Below are positions 1-10,069 of a stretch of DNA of 64,000 nt, piece by piece. Location: positions 15,206,081 through 15,270,080 of the forward strand of contig NC_059405.1 in the NCBI RefSeq assembly GCF_905220565.1, in the 5' to 3' direction. The stretch's first letter is position 1, and every line of letters starts with the position of its first letter. The DNA is from Melitaea cinxia. Taxonomy: Eukaryota > Arthropoda > Insecta > Lepidoptera > Nymphalidae. The notes below the pieces were generated by a model, which was not told the origin of the DNA, did no database searches, and was given only the letters and a program-made list of their open reading frames with translations. The position numbers and the translations under genes were made by a program.

Positions 1-60
1 AAAAGGATTAAAATCGTTTACATTAGCCGCGATCCACTAAGCATCCGCAACGCCTGCAAT

Positions 61-590
61 GCCTATTCTATCGTTCCACCTAAGGCCCGTGGTCTACGTG
101 AGCGATCGCTCGGCCTCATAGATGACGTCACTGTTTGCGACCACGTTGCCCAAAAAATATAGGTGGGTCAAAGTTGGCTTTCATCAAAACGTGGCGAGAA
201 TTTAAAAAAAACTGTCAAATTCAAACTGTAAATTTTATCTCTCATTTGATTCAAAAACGCAATGATTAATTCCCAAGAATCCATGTTGAATTAAATTTTA
301 CTCCTGTATAGCGTTAGTACAGTATAGTAGTAGTCTATATAATATACTTGCACACTACACTCCAATCCATGCGAAATATTTACTCACAACCCCCACAGCT
401 GCATGTTTTCACCATGCCGCTATTTCGCGAGCATACAGCTGACACCTGACACTTGGCAGCACCCAAATATGCAGTCCTCTTATAACATTCGCCCACGACC
501 GAAGCTTTTTTTACATTCGTGGAATGGTAATTTTAGCGTTCGTGGGCGATGGCGTTGTGTGCCTTAGGTGGAATGCGCCAATTGTGTTAT
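61..590. repeat. TIR element, family M1, copy A
   Basis: The left side carries TTCCACCTAAGGC (about 75-88) and the right side carries its reverse complement (about 561-573), so the stretch looks like a short DNA element with inverted ends. Interior blocks (a CATGTTTTCACCATGCCGC stretch and a CGCCCACRAC stretch) recur at 4612-4850. No coding potential is visible. The exact ends were not fixed. Confidence 0.5.
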
Positions 591-631
591 TATGGACTGT
601 CAATTTTGACAATTTCCCCTAAATTTAGGGT

Positions 632-860
632 GGTTTTATTTATGTGAATGTGGCTTGGAGGAAGGATCTCTCGATCATTTGTTTTTTAACTGTCTGAAAT
701 GAACTGTATATGATATGCTTCCCAAAAACATTCCGCGGCCGGTTAGTGTTTGTTTTCTTCTAACTTTAGTGCCATCTTCTTTTTGTGCTGTCTTAGCTAA
801 GTTTATTAAAATCAATGATATAAAATTAAAATTTACCAAAAAATAAAATCAAATAATCAT
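632..860 (+). mobile_element. 3' tail of a non-LTR element (family L1)
   Basis: This stretch matches almost base for base the tail seen at 61060-61139 plus 62501-62616, including the residues TTGGAGGAAGGATCTCTC and CCGCGGCCGGTTA. At the other locus the upstream part encodes a Cys/His zinc-binding C-terminus typical of LINE ORF2. Here only the last coding residues and the 3' untranslated end remain. The fragment is not interrupted at the point where the other copy carries a 1.34 kb insertion. Confidence 0.6.
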
Positions 861-1127
861 GTAAAATATTTTCAACTAACCGCAGTTTAAGCGGCTTAAA
901 CCACTATTGTACTGTCAAAAACGGACCCTGTCTCCGGACTTCAATACACTTTTAGCACTTGTTACAAAATCATCGGCGTAAAGCTGGTGGAGCCATAGTC
1001 TTCAAAGAAAAAGAAGAAGAAGAAACGGGAAAGTTTTAGGGGATAAATATTTTAGGGTATTTTTTTTTGGGAATTCTTAATTCGTCAGAGCGTAATTAAT
1101 ATATTTTAATACAAAAAACACGATGAG

Positions 1128-1204
1128 TTCACGCCATTTTTGGCTCGAACTTGTGGAGGCCTATGTCCAGTAGTCGACTGCGATAGGCTGATTGATGATG
1201 ACAA
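1128..1204 (+). repeat. Fragment of retroposon family R2 (GAT-tailed)
   Basis: The fragment reads GAACTTGTGGAGGCCTATGT then CCAGTAGTCGACTGCGATAG and ends in GATGATG. The same 3' end is seen in full-length copies at 18029-18330 and 55926-56252. It has no coding role. Confidence 0.6.
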
Positions 1205-1586
1205 AAAATCATTAAAAAATAACGATTTCTCAATTATCAATTTTTAAAAGGACACGTTCAATGAATGTGCTAAAGCAAAATACACAAAACAATTTATCAT
1301 ATTTTTTAAAAACCTTTAAAAGATAAAAACTAATAAAAAATATCTGACATTTTCAAATAATTTCAATTTTAGGTTGTGGGGTTTCTTTTTAACTTAGGGA
1401 CTTTGTCAAAAGATTTAGGGAAAAAAAATTTCAATAGTTGTCAACACTGCAAATGATTTTATTGCGGAGAGCGAAGAACTCGAATCCAGCTCTCAATAAA
1501 TTAAAAAAAAAAATATTGCGCGGATATCTCTGTTTTCTTATAGAGATAGTGTTTTTATTATTATTATTTCTAATTTAAAAACATGT

Positions 1587-4500
1587 ATGAAAAGATTAAC
1601 AAAAATGGCTCTACCATATGATATGTTGTTACATCCAGAGCTACTGTCGAACGATCAGTTAATGCAAATCATCCTAGAGGTATGTATGTAGTGCCCAGTA
1701 GTGCTATCAAAATAAACCGAAGTACTTGTGTTTACTTGTATATTTAATACCTATTAATTTGTTAATTTTAGAGGCATCTACGAATAGAAAATTTGCAAAA
1801 GAAATCTAGATATGACCTTTTAGATTTGTTTCACCAATATTGCGTTCCTTATGGACAGAGAAAATACAGAGATTCTGGCAGAGGAAAAATATTAAACGAA
1901 TTCCGTATGTCGAACGCGAATTCGCCGACAGACTTGGATATAATCAACAATAATTATATTAACAGAAAGAAGACATATTCAAACTGTGAGAGGTTAAAAC
2001 CCTCATCAGATGTTTTGTCTGGGCAAATGAAGAGGATCAAACTAGACGGCAACAGTACCACTGGTAATAGTGTTACTAATAAGAGAAAAATGTCAGTTGA
2101 CACGGTGAGTATTTTGTAAATACTATATTCATTAATTTAATAATTTATTGGACATGTATGTTCTTGCAAAAAAAAAAAACAACGAAAAGACCATCACTAA
2201 AAAAGATCTCTTACAAATTAATCTCTTGTTTGTAAAGCTGAATAATATCAATATTCCATTTTAGTCTTTAAATATTTTACATTAATTCTAGGTTATTAAG
2301 GTACCAAGCCCATCTTCAGAGTTATGAATATTGGTTTGTCCATTGAGGAAACTGGATATTCTCATAATGATTTTATTTATTGTTTCTGTAATTGTTACAA
2401 CTTATTTGTAATAGAAGATGTTGGCTCATAAGATAAAGATGAGGAAGCTTCTTAAAAATCAGGATCCAATGTCTCTTATTCAATTTTTGACGTAACGGCC
2501 AAATCGCTAGTTTGAGGTTGTTCTGGTATCGGTAGATCTTCACTATGAGGAATTGGTCTTTTAGCTGCTGGTAGGTCAGGATCCTTGATTTTACTTTTTG
2601 TTTAATTGTAATACCTTCTGTATCAATAAGACAAAAATAACAATCAGATGAGTGGTTCGTTGGTTCCGTCCAAATCATAGGGATTTCAAAAGGCATAGAT
2701 TGAGATCTTTTCGCCCATCCAGTGAGAGGTACCACATATGTAACACAACAGATATATGGAACCCACACTTTGTCTTGTTGTCCGATGGCAAAGCCAAAAT
2801 ACTGTTCATATTAACTTAGTTACTAATGGAGCCAAATTCCTATCCTAATTTCCTGGTAATTTAAAATTAGCTAGCACCTTTCTTGTTACAAAATTTTGTT
2901 GACCAGTATTATTGACTTTTTTGTCATTCCAAAGTTTATTCTTCTGTTCCACCTCTCTTCTAAACTATATAGTATTATTTTGTTTCTAGGCATCTGCAAA
3001 TTTGTTAGTCTAATGTTTTCATGTGAGTACTTATAAGCAAAGCAGAGATGGCTCGTCCTAAATAGTGCTGGTACAGTACACTCCCACTTCAAATATAACC
3101 TGTGTAATTTTAAATCCTATATATCTTTATATTAAATACTATACTATATTAAGTTATTTCTATACTACTATGCGTATATAATAGTGTATTATTATATAAG
3201 TACATTTGGCATTAAGTTGTACGAGTGGAGCGCCAGTGATTGTGTTCCAATGATACGAAGTTTAGTATAATTCCTAGCACTGTATTCAATGAGTGCAAAA
3301 GAGACAAGACGATGCGAAGTAAATTTTGGGTGGTGGACCACAAAGATGGTCGGTTATGTGTGAAAAGAGGGCTGAGTAGTTCAGCCAGCTCAGCTCCTTC
3401 CAGAAGCTCAGAAGCCTCCTGGGGCGTTCACAGGCTTCTCGGAGCGTCCTTATTTCCCTAAGATGGTTGCCCGGTGTGCGACCACTCCCTCGCATTCCAG
3501 GATCATGTTAGCCAGCCAGGCTGTTTCTTCCGTTGCATTCATAATCAATAGTTGGTGATTGAGTGCCATGTAGCCGGTAATCGAGCCAACAACTATTCTG
3601 ATGTCCAGACGGTTTAGACTGAGCAGTCGGCACGATAGATGCAGTGATACTTCCGTAAATGTCATTTTGGACTGTCTACAGCCGGTTTGGTTTGCCCAAA
3701 GGGCATTGTGGGTTGCACGTGTACGTTGCCTTACCCACGAGCGCAATTGTCCAAATGGTAGTGGCATTAAGATGGTTGAGCTTTTGTCCACTGGAGGATT
3801 ACCTCATTATGTGAGGCCAATACTTCCACGGTTTGGTGAAATTCGTATATAAGACTAGAGTTGATCGAATTGCTCCCTAGTGCTTTAAGTACAGCCATTC
3901 TGTCCGGATACGAACTGAAAGATTTCATATGAGAAATTAGCCTAATCTGGAGCACCGCTCAGCGCGACGTTGCAGTTCCGCCGGGCGGACGGGCTTGCGG
4001 GGTGTGCCAAGCGCCGCGGGGATAAAATGCATTGTTACCGTTCTGATGTATACAAACAAACGTGTCAGCTATTTCAGTTATTTTGCAGATTTTCTTTTAA
4101 ATAAGTAATAAAAATAATTTATGCGCGACATTTTGTGTTAAAAATGGAACAATACAGTGTATCTTTTATTAAAAATTGTGAAAATACTCAAAATGTGCCT
4201 AGAACTGTAATTGTACTTACTACTTACTCAAAAATGTAGTATAAAAACTAAATGTTTTTCGCGTGTTTTTAAATCTTAACAATATTTCAAAACCCTTTGG
4301 TTGTGCGGCTGTGAAGAAAGCAATAAATGATTTTGTTTTCTGTGTCTGGTGTTTGGAGCTGGTGCCTGTAGTGGTGTCTGCATGGACGGAATAGATTTTC
4401 TATGCAAATAAATCAATAGGGGATCGGACAGTAATCAGATTAAAATCTATAATGTACATAGATAAAATAAATATATTGTTTTACGATTATTTATCGAATA

Positions 4501-5410
4501 ATAATTCAACATAATTCATTAAAATATTTTACATGAAGAAATAAAATGTTGATACTTACAATATTTTTAATCTGTATTGAAACACCAACTACAGTACGTG
4601 ACGTCATTTGTGGGATCACTAAGTGTCCGCAACGCCCGCATCATGTTTTCACCATGCCGCAATATTGCGAGCACACAACTATTAACTAATACTTGACAGC
4701 GCCCAATGATGCGTTCCAATTATATAATTCGCCCACAACGCCTGCGGCGTTTTTTTACGTTAAAGAAACGGCAACTTCAGCTGTCGTGATCGATGGCTTT
4801 GTGGGCCTTAGGTGGAACGCGCCCATTGTTATTACCACAAGTGACGTCACGCGCTCTCAGATGACATAACGTGGCGTTTTGGCGGGAGTTTTAAACAAAC
4901 AATGTTAAAACATGATTTTGAGTATGTACCTAAAAGGATATAAATAAATAAAATTTTATTTTTTATGGAAATAAGTATCTATTAATATGAATTTAAAACG
5001 CTTTCTGAAAATTTGTCCGATCTCCTATTGTAAGCTCTAGTTTTTCGTATATTTTTTTGTGAACCCCCATCAAAAAATGTCACGAGCGGCCTCTGAAGCA
5101 AAGTACAAAGTACGAGTAGCTAAAAGCATAAGTATAGCAAGTTCTATTTTGAACAATGTAAATTAAGTCAAAAAACACTTAATCAACAACCTTACCTGTA
5201 ATATATGATTGATCAATTGGTTCTGCCTGTAACATCCCTCTGCTGAGCATAAGCCTCTCTACGTATAGGAGAAGGGTCTTAAGATATATTTTATAAACAT
5301 GAAATGTTACTCATATGTTGTTATTAATTTGAATTTGTATGATTTTCCAGGTCAACACATCCGAGTGCCCGCCAACTAAAAAAGAGAGGAAGCCAATAAC
5401 ATGGCCATAA
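1587..5410 (+). CDS. Ashwin homologue (C2orf49 family)
   Basis: Ashwin is a small nuclear protein; its vertebrate form is a subunit of the tRNA-splicing ligase complex. Three exons join in frame: 1587-1679, 1772-2104 and 5351-5410, giving 161 aa (155 aa if the ATG at 1605 is used). The N-terminus contains LLLHPELLSND, and exon 2 continues RHLRIENLQKKSRYDLLDLF with YGQRKYRDSGRGK. These match the conserved block PELLS..L...L....I......KDSLTDLY....PLPQR of ashwin. The protein ends KKERKPITWP, and ashwin proteins as I recall them end in a similar ..ITWP. All introns are phase 0 with AG/GT borders. The 3.2 kb second intron holds a LINE fragment, a decayed DCYFC-family copy and a TIR element. Drosophila relatives are poorly conserved, so the assignment rests mainly on the N-terminal block and the C-terminal WP. 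Confidence 0.8.
2476..2801 (-). pseudogene. Decayed copy of an arthropod dispersed gene family (DCYFC / RPxPH motif), function unknown
   Basis: Read on the minus strand, one frame gives YFGFAIGQQDKVWVPYICC then GWAKRSQSMPFEIPMIW and EPTNHSSDCYFC. A second frame continues KIKDPDLPAAKRPIPHSEDL then PIPEQ. I recognise the order W.P...C, MPF..P.IW.EP..H..DCYFC, P..PSA.RP.PH...LP.P from a family found in many copies in arthropod genomes, probably spread with mobile elements. The frame change between the two blocks (about 2595-2620) and the stop at 2476 show that it is broken. It lies inside ashwin intron 2, on the opposite strand. No function is known to me. Confidence 0.55.
3286..3955 (-). pseudogene. 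Non-LTR retrotransposon fragment: RNase H and C-terminal zinc region
   Basis: On the minus strand, 3955-3767 encodes SYPDRMAVLKALGSNSINSS then EVLASHNEVILQWT. This fits the RNase H pattern (Y.DS.AALKAL.S....S, L..HN.V.L.WV) of LINEs that carry an RNase H domain. A second frame (3791-3450) gives W.R.RATHNALWANQTGCRQSK, LDIRIVVGSITGYMALNHQL and ...LECEGVVAHR, the usual post-RNase H region that normally ends in a C..C..H..C finger. Stops and frame changes break it. The GC content is higher than in the surrounding intron. It sits in ashwin intron 2 and is a dead 3' fragment. Confidence 0.6.
4600..5070. repeat. TIR element, family M1, copy B
   Basis: The stretch shares the CACTAAG..TCCGCAACGCC start, the CATGTTTTCACCATGCCGC block and the GGCCTTAGGTGGAACGCGCC end with the copy at 61-590. 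It extends into a TGACGTCA-containing segment (about 4848-4857). It lies in ashwin intron 2 and is non-coding. The right boundary is uncertain. Confidence 0.45.
5203..5278 (-). repeat. 3' fragment of SINE family A
   Basis: The sequence CCTGTAACATCCC..CTGAGCATAAGCC..GGAGAAGGGTC is the reverse complement of the 3' end of the tRNA-headed SINE seen complete at 13398-13737. It sits about 75 bp upstream of the last ashwin exon. Confidence 0.6.
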
Positions 5411-5769
5411 AAACACAATGTTGAAATTTTTGAAACCATGTCACAATTAATTTAATAATATACTTTAATTATTTAAAACTCCTGCCAATGAGAGAATGAC
5501 ACAGTTTCTAAGGTACTTTTATTAAATGTCTAATTTCAATTAAATGTTAGATTGAACAAATAAATAGTAATGGAAGAGAGTAGTACTCTTTCAATAATAC
5601 TATGTAGTATTCACACTGAATACAATAAATAATGGGATTCCGTATCAAGAACAAAATCTTATGTCAAAGATAAAAAAAATATTTTTTTATTATTTATTTG
5701 TAGTACATAGTAAATTAACCCTAGCGGGACACAATAATTTAACATAATGAATATATTGTTTTTCTTTAG

Positions 5770-5874
5770 GAAAAAATTGATGAACGTACTTCCACAGAGG
5801 TTCTTACTCTAATTCGACAATTTCTGAGATATAATTTTGTTCTTGGAACTCATCAAGTAGAAAATAAATATTGA
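5770..5874 (+). other. Exon-like open stretch after a TTTCTTTAG acceptor
   Basis: A good acceptor (TTTTTCTTTAG) precedes 34 open codons reading EKIDERTSTEVLTLIRQFL and then RYNFVLGTHQVENKY before TGA. It begins in phase 0, the same phase as the last ashwin exon 360 bp upstream, so it could be an alternative last exon or the end of an unseen gene. A polyadenylation-like context follows. I recognise no domain, and 34 codons can be open by chance. Confidence 0.2.
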
Positions 5875-6070
5875 TATTATTTTTGTATTCATCATTAAAT
5901 GATAAACCTTTAATTTAAAACAAAGTAGTAAATATAAACAACATGAATACAAAGAAAAAATAAAGTATATACTATATGTATACTAAATTTTTCTAGGTTT
6001 ACCTTATAATATTATTTAATGTTTTAAAATAGACATTTTTACTTTACTCTGTGAAACAAGCTAATTTCGC

Positions 6071-6133
6071 TTTTGTGTCTTTGTTATTTGCTGATGGGGT
6101 TTTTCCCCATCAGCAAATAACAAAGACACAAAA
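6071..6133. repeat. Perfect 29 bp inverted repeat with T5 loop
   Basis: Arms 6071-6099 and 6105-6133 are exact reverse complements (TTTTGTGTCTTTG... and ...CAAAGACACAAAA), separated by TTTTT. Seventeen bases of the right arm are repeated directly afterwards (6135-6151). It could form a long hairpin in DNA or RNA. Confidence 0.8.
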
Positions 6134-6165
6134 GATAACAAAGACACAAAAATATTAAATAAATT

Positions 6166-6443
6166 CAACTGAGGTAGGACACAGCAGGAATTTCCTGCTC
6201 AAAATCTGGAGCAGCCCGACTGGGGTAGTACCTCGACCTTACAGAAGACCACAGCTAAATAATACTGTTTTCAAGCAGTATTGTGTTTCGGTTGGTGAGT
6301 AAGGTGACTAGAGCTCCTGGGGGGATTGGGGATTGGGTCGGCAGCGCGCTTACGATGTTTCTGGTGTTGCAGGCGTCTATAAGCAACGGTAATCGCTTAC
6401 CATCAGGTGAGTCGTACGCTTGTATGCCGACCTAAAAAAAAAT
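6166..6443 (+). mobile_element. Poly(A)-tailed retroposon, family P
   Basis: The copy begins CTGAGGTAGGACACAGCAGG and ends GCCGACCTAAAAAAAAA. Copies of the same sequence occur at 26893-27172, 41940-42340, 51405-51670, 51780-52045 (diverged), 54313-54605 (minus) and 55279-55352 (fragment). The A-tail and lack of long ORFs fit a SINE or the 3' end of a non-LTR element. Confidence 0.7.
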
Positions 6444-6920
6444 ATATTAAAAATTACATCAGTTGTCTGCTTTTTGTTTTTTATATAAATGAATTTTTTT
6501 CTTTGTGAATTATTATATATCTACGACATAGAAGTATTATGAATAAATGGAATGTTTACCTATAATATGATATATTTTTAAATATCTTGTACTATATTAC
6601 AGACCTTGCGTTTGTTATAAGTGTTTTCCCACATCTAGATGTTGTTTTAGACATAAATGTTATATTATAGTGATATGTATTATGCTCAAGATTATAATTA
6701 ACCAATTTTATCTTTATTATTAGTGAAACTATCTGACACTTGGTTGAGACGATTAGGATTATTTATTTTAAGACTAAGAGCTGGTAGCAATTCTTCAACA
6801 CTAATTTTTTTTTTTACAAATAATCTTATGATCTTAGTTATAATATGATTTTATATAAAATGTATTTGTCTGAATGTTTATAATATTTTCACAAATCATG
6901 CTTAAGAAAATTAAGGATCT

Positions 6921-7260
6921 ATGTCACCTGTTGCCGTTATCACGGTCTTATACACAGGTCGTGCAACAACAGTAGTCGGGGTACGTCGGCACAGTGCACA
7001 CCGCACCACGTGACCGCACACATCGATAGCTGTCATGTACAGCGGTGTTGCGTTGACGCGAACGAAAAGTTACGAGATTACCGTACTCTCTCACCATTGA
7101 AATTGGGCTCAGTTGCATGATCTGTATATAAGACCGTGGCCTTTATCACTACGTGAGGTAACAGTATAATCTCTCACCATTGAAATTGGGCTCAGTTGCA
7201 TGACCTGTATATAAGACCGTGGCCTTTATCACTACGTGAGGTAACAGTATCCACCGGATA
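6921..7260. mobile_element. TIR element with one terminus tandemly duplicated
   Basis: The left end CACGGTCTTATACACAGGTC (6952-6971) is matched in reverse complement by GACCTGTATATAAGACCGTG on the right. The right terminal unit occurs twice in tandem (7088-7170 and 7171-7253, period 83, nearly identical). It is non-coding. Each unit contains the TATA-box-like string TGTATATAAG, but I see no transcript beside it. Confidence 0.55.
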
Positions 7261-8962
7261 AAAGTTTAAATATTCTTTCAACATCGAATTTCACTATATT
7301 TGTATGGATCATTGGTCACAATTGTAAACAATACTTGTAGTTTATTAATTGAAGTGAAACAGACTCTAATGGTCTCTTTTACCTAGTTAAAGTTTGTAGC
7401 TTATGTTCTGGATAAACTTTTTTGACAATCGGTAATACAGGCTCTAAATGTTTTAGAAATAGGATTATGGTAAATATATAATTGATATCCATCATGAAAT
7501 CATTTATTTCCTAATTATGTATGGAAATTTTTCTATCTTACCACGAGTTGTATATGTATAGTTTGTGGTTAGATGTGATTACACATTAACTAATTTTAAT
7601 ATATTACGTTATTATTATCCGCCAACCCGCATTGGAGCAGCGTGGTGGATTAAGCTCTGATCCTTCTCCTACACGGGGAAAAGAGGCCTATGCCCACTAG
7701 TGGGATATTACAGGCTGAAGCGTAATATATTACGTAAAGAATTATACGTACAATCATTTTATATACAATGATTTTATATATCCTATCCTAACACGTTGTA
7801 AACTTTTGTAATTATATAAATTTAAATGCCATTGCTATGAGCAATTTATATTTGGATGTTCACGGTGAAATCTGCATGTCTAGATATTAAAATTTACATT
7901 TTTCGTCTACAAAATAAGGACCACTTTTGAAATCGAAGTTAATAACCAGAAATAGTGTATAAAAATAAATGCAAAATAAAAATATGAGGTATACTGTAGA
8001 TTTGTCATCTTTATAAACTATTTTTTTTGTGTTTATGTAATAAATAAAGGTGTGTGTGTGTGTGAACGTGTGTACTTATGTACGCACGTATGAAGTTATA
8101 CGTCATTGGCTAGCTAACTTCACGTTACTAACTTCTTCCTTCAGTAGCTGACATCAGGTTGTCGGTTTTTTTTTTTTTAATATACTCTCATTATTTTTCC
8201 CTAACGCGCCAAAAGAATATAACTTCAATAAAATAAAAATATCTACTAACAAAGCAACAAACACTACATTATAACACACAATGTCAGAAGTCAGAACTTT
8301 GTCTACTCTCGATTTATGTAATATTAAAAATGAAATAATCAGTGTCTCCTGTTACGTAATTCTCATTAGAATATAATAATGGTGTCTGTAGTGAATTGGT
8401 GGTATAGATAATAAATAAAAATACAATTTCTGTAAAAGTTTTTTTATTTTTGCACTTTTTCAATTAATTACTCAAAGGGTGCCAAAGTAGCCCCATTAGT
8501 ATGGCCGTTGATTATCCACCCCTCCTTAACAAATGAAAATATTTCCTAAAAAATATAGATAAATATTTTTAGAACCGTAATAGGTAGACTTATAAAATTA
8601 AATATCGAATTATTGACTAAACATTAATTATTTAAAAATGAAAATAACCTTAGTTTTTTTTTTCATATCTAAAATTGTTTGAGTTATCGGTTTTTTTATA
8701 CAACTTGGGTGGCAAAGATAGGTGATATGGTGGATGGCTGGTGATAAGCAACCGTACGCTATGACACCTGCAATACTAATTTCAAATCTACCATCAACCC
8801 TCCCGAGAAGTTATGACAACCTTAGCACTGATATAATACAACGTAAAAGATGTATTATTTAGCTGTGATCTTCTGTTAGGTTGAATCCTAGCTTCAAGAA
8901 AAGAAGCTCTAGCCAGGTACTCCAGATTATGTGAAAGATATTTTCTGTTTAATATGACAACA
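7261..8962. other. Intergenic stretch, no gene seen
   Basis: It is AT-rich with stops in all frames. A SINE family A 3' fragment (7612-7727, plus strand), a short TG microsatellite at about 8051-8064 and a T12 run at about 8168-8179 are the only structures I can name. The rest shows nothing recognisable. Confidence 0.6.
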
Positions 8963-9205
8963 CTAGCTAGCGACTAGCCCGTTGGCGCATTTTGGAGTGG
9001 TCCTGCTTTCTGCTCCGGGGGTTGTGAGCTCGATACCCGCCTAAGTCTGGGTGTAGTGTTTCTATTTATTTACATATTAATTATTTCTATGTATATTTAT
9101 CACAAAAATATATTTAGCTACAACAGTCGGTTGTTACCCTATAACACAAGCATTAAGTTGCTTACCGTAAGGACAGACAATCGTTTGTGAAGGTTATAAG
9201 ATTTT
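8963..9205 (+). mobile_element. tRNA-headed SINE, family B
   Basis: The head reads AGCCCGTTGGCGCATTTTGG..GTGG and later GAGCTCGATACCCGC, which resemble the A and B boxes of a tRNA promoter. The body ends ACAAGCATTAAGTTGCTTACC..GGACAGAC. A second copy lies at 24829-25056. Confidence 0.65.
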
Positions 9206-9239
9206 TATTTGTTTATACTTATTAATTATTGAAGAAAGA

Positions 9240-9530
9240 TTAGAGATTTATCCACCACGCTGTTCCACTGCGGGTTGGCGGATATGTTCCCTACTATAAT
9301 TAACGATCGCTATCAAGTATTTATGATAACAACCGGGACTGGCGGCTTAACATGCTCTGCGAGTCACGGTGGGGTAGCCCACAAGGACAGTCATCCAAAG
9401 CGTAAAGAAATATTTGTATACATTACTAATATCCATTCCGAGCGGAAATCGAACCCGCAAGTTCGGAAGTTTTAGGAGACTACCCGCACCACTACACCAG
9501 AGCGGTTGTTCCCTTTCCTACATGGAGAAA
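9240..9530 (-). mobile_element. SINE family A with the alternative tRNA-like head (head 2)
   Basis: On the minus strand the head CCGCTCTGGTGTAGTGGTGC..GCGGGTTCGATTTCCGC is followed by the same body found at 13398-13737 (CCGGTTGTTATCAT, GATAGCGATCGTTA, CGCCAACCCGC). The head differs completely from that of the 13398 copy. The B-box-like GGTTCGATT is intact. Confidence 0.65.
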
Positions 9531-9785
9531 GAGGCATGTAGCGACATCTATCTCGCGACATACAAACTAGAGAAAAACTGGCGTATCCTACATCGCGCTA
9601 TCAAAGTTATCAGAGTGATTGAGTATATTATACAAGAATCCGACAACAACCGTTGGGGCAGTAGCCCGCTAGACACAACACCCGTCTGGTTGGAGGATCC
9701 TCCCTTTTCGATGGGGGACGAGGAACTCCACACCATGTTCCTCAGGCACCCCCAAAGGCCCAGCACCGGGATGTTATAGGCTAAA
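9531..9785 (+). repeat. SINE family A 3' end interrupted by about 200 bp of foreign DNA
   Basis: CCTACATGGAGAAAGAGGC (9518-9536) and CCAGCACCGGGATGTTATAG (9760-9779) are adjacent in other SINE family A copies but are separated here. The intervening GC-richer segment (about 9540-9758) has an open frame on both strands but no recognisable domain. Confidence 0.4.
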
Positions 9786-10069
9786 TCGATTTGTATTAAT
9801 TATTGTCTACTTTCAAACTTTAGAGAAGTGTTATTGTTATAAATTTACTTTCTGTATCTGTTATAAGTACAAAATGTATGTGTAGCTATTGTTTTCAATG
9901 AATCGACATACCTAGTTACAAAATATGTACCTACTATAAAAATAAAATCGAGTCGGTCATCAATTTTATAAAACGAATATATCTTTGACAGAAACACGTC
10001 AAAATTGACTTCACCATAATATTTTCGGTTGTTGGTTTTACGACTATCTTAAAGCGAACCACATGAATC

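Noticed and set aside
7100..7250. Duplicated TGTATATAAG as a host gene promoter
   Set aside because: No gene starts downstream within reach; the string is part of a transposon end.
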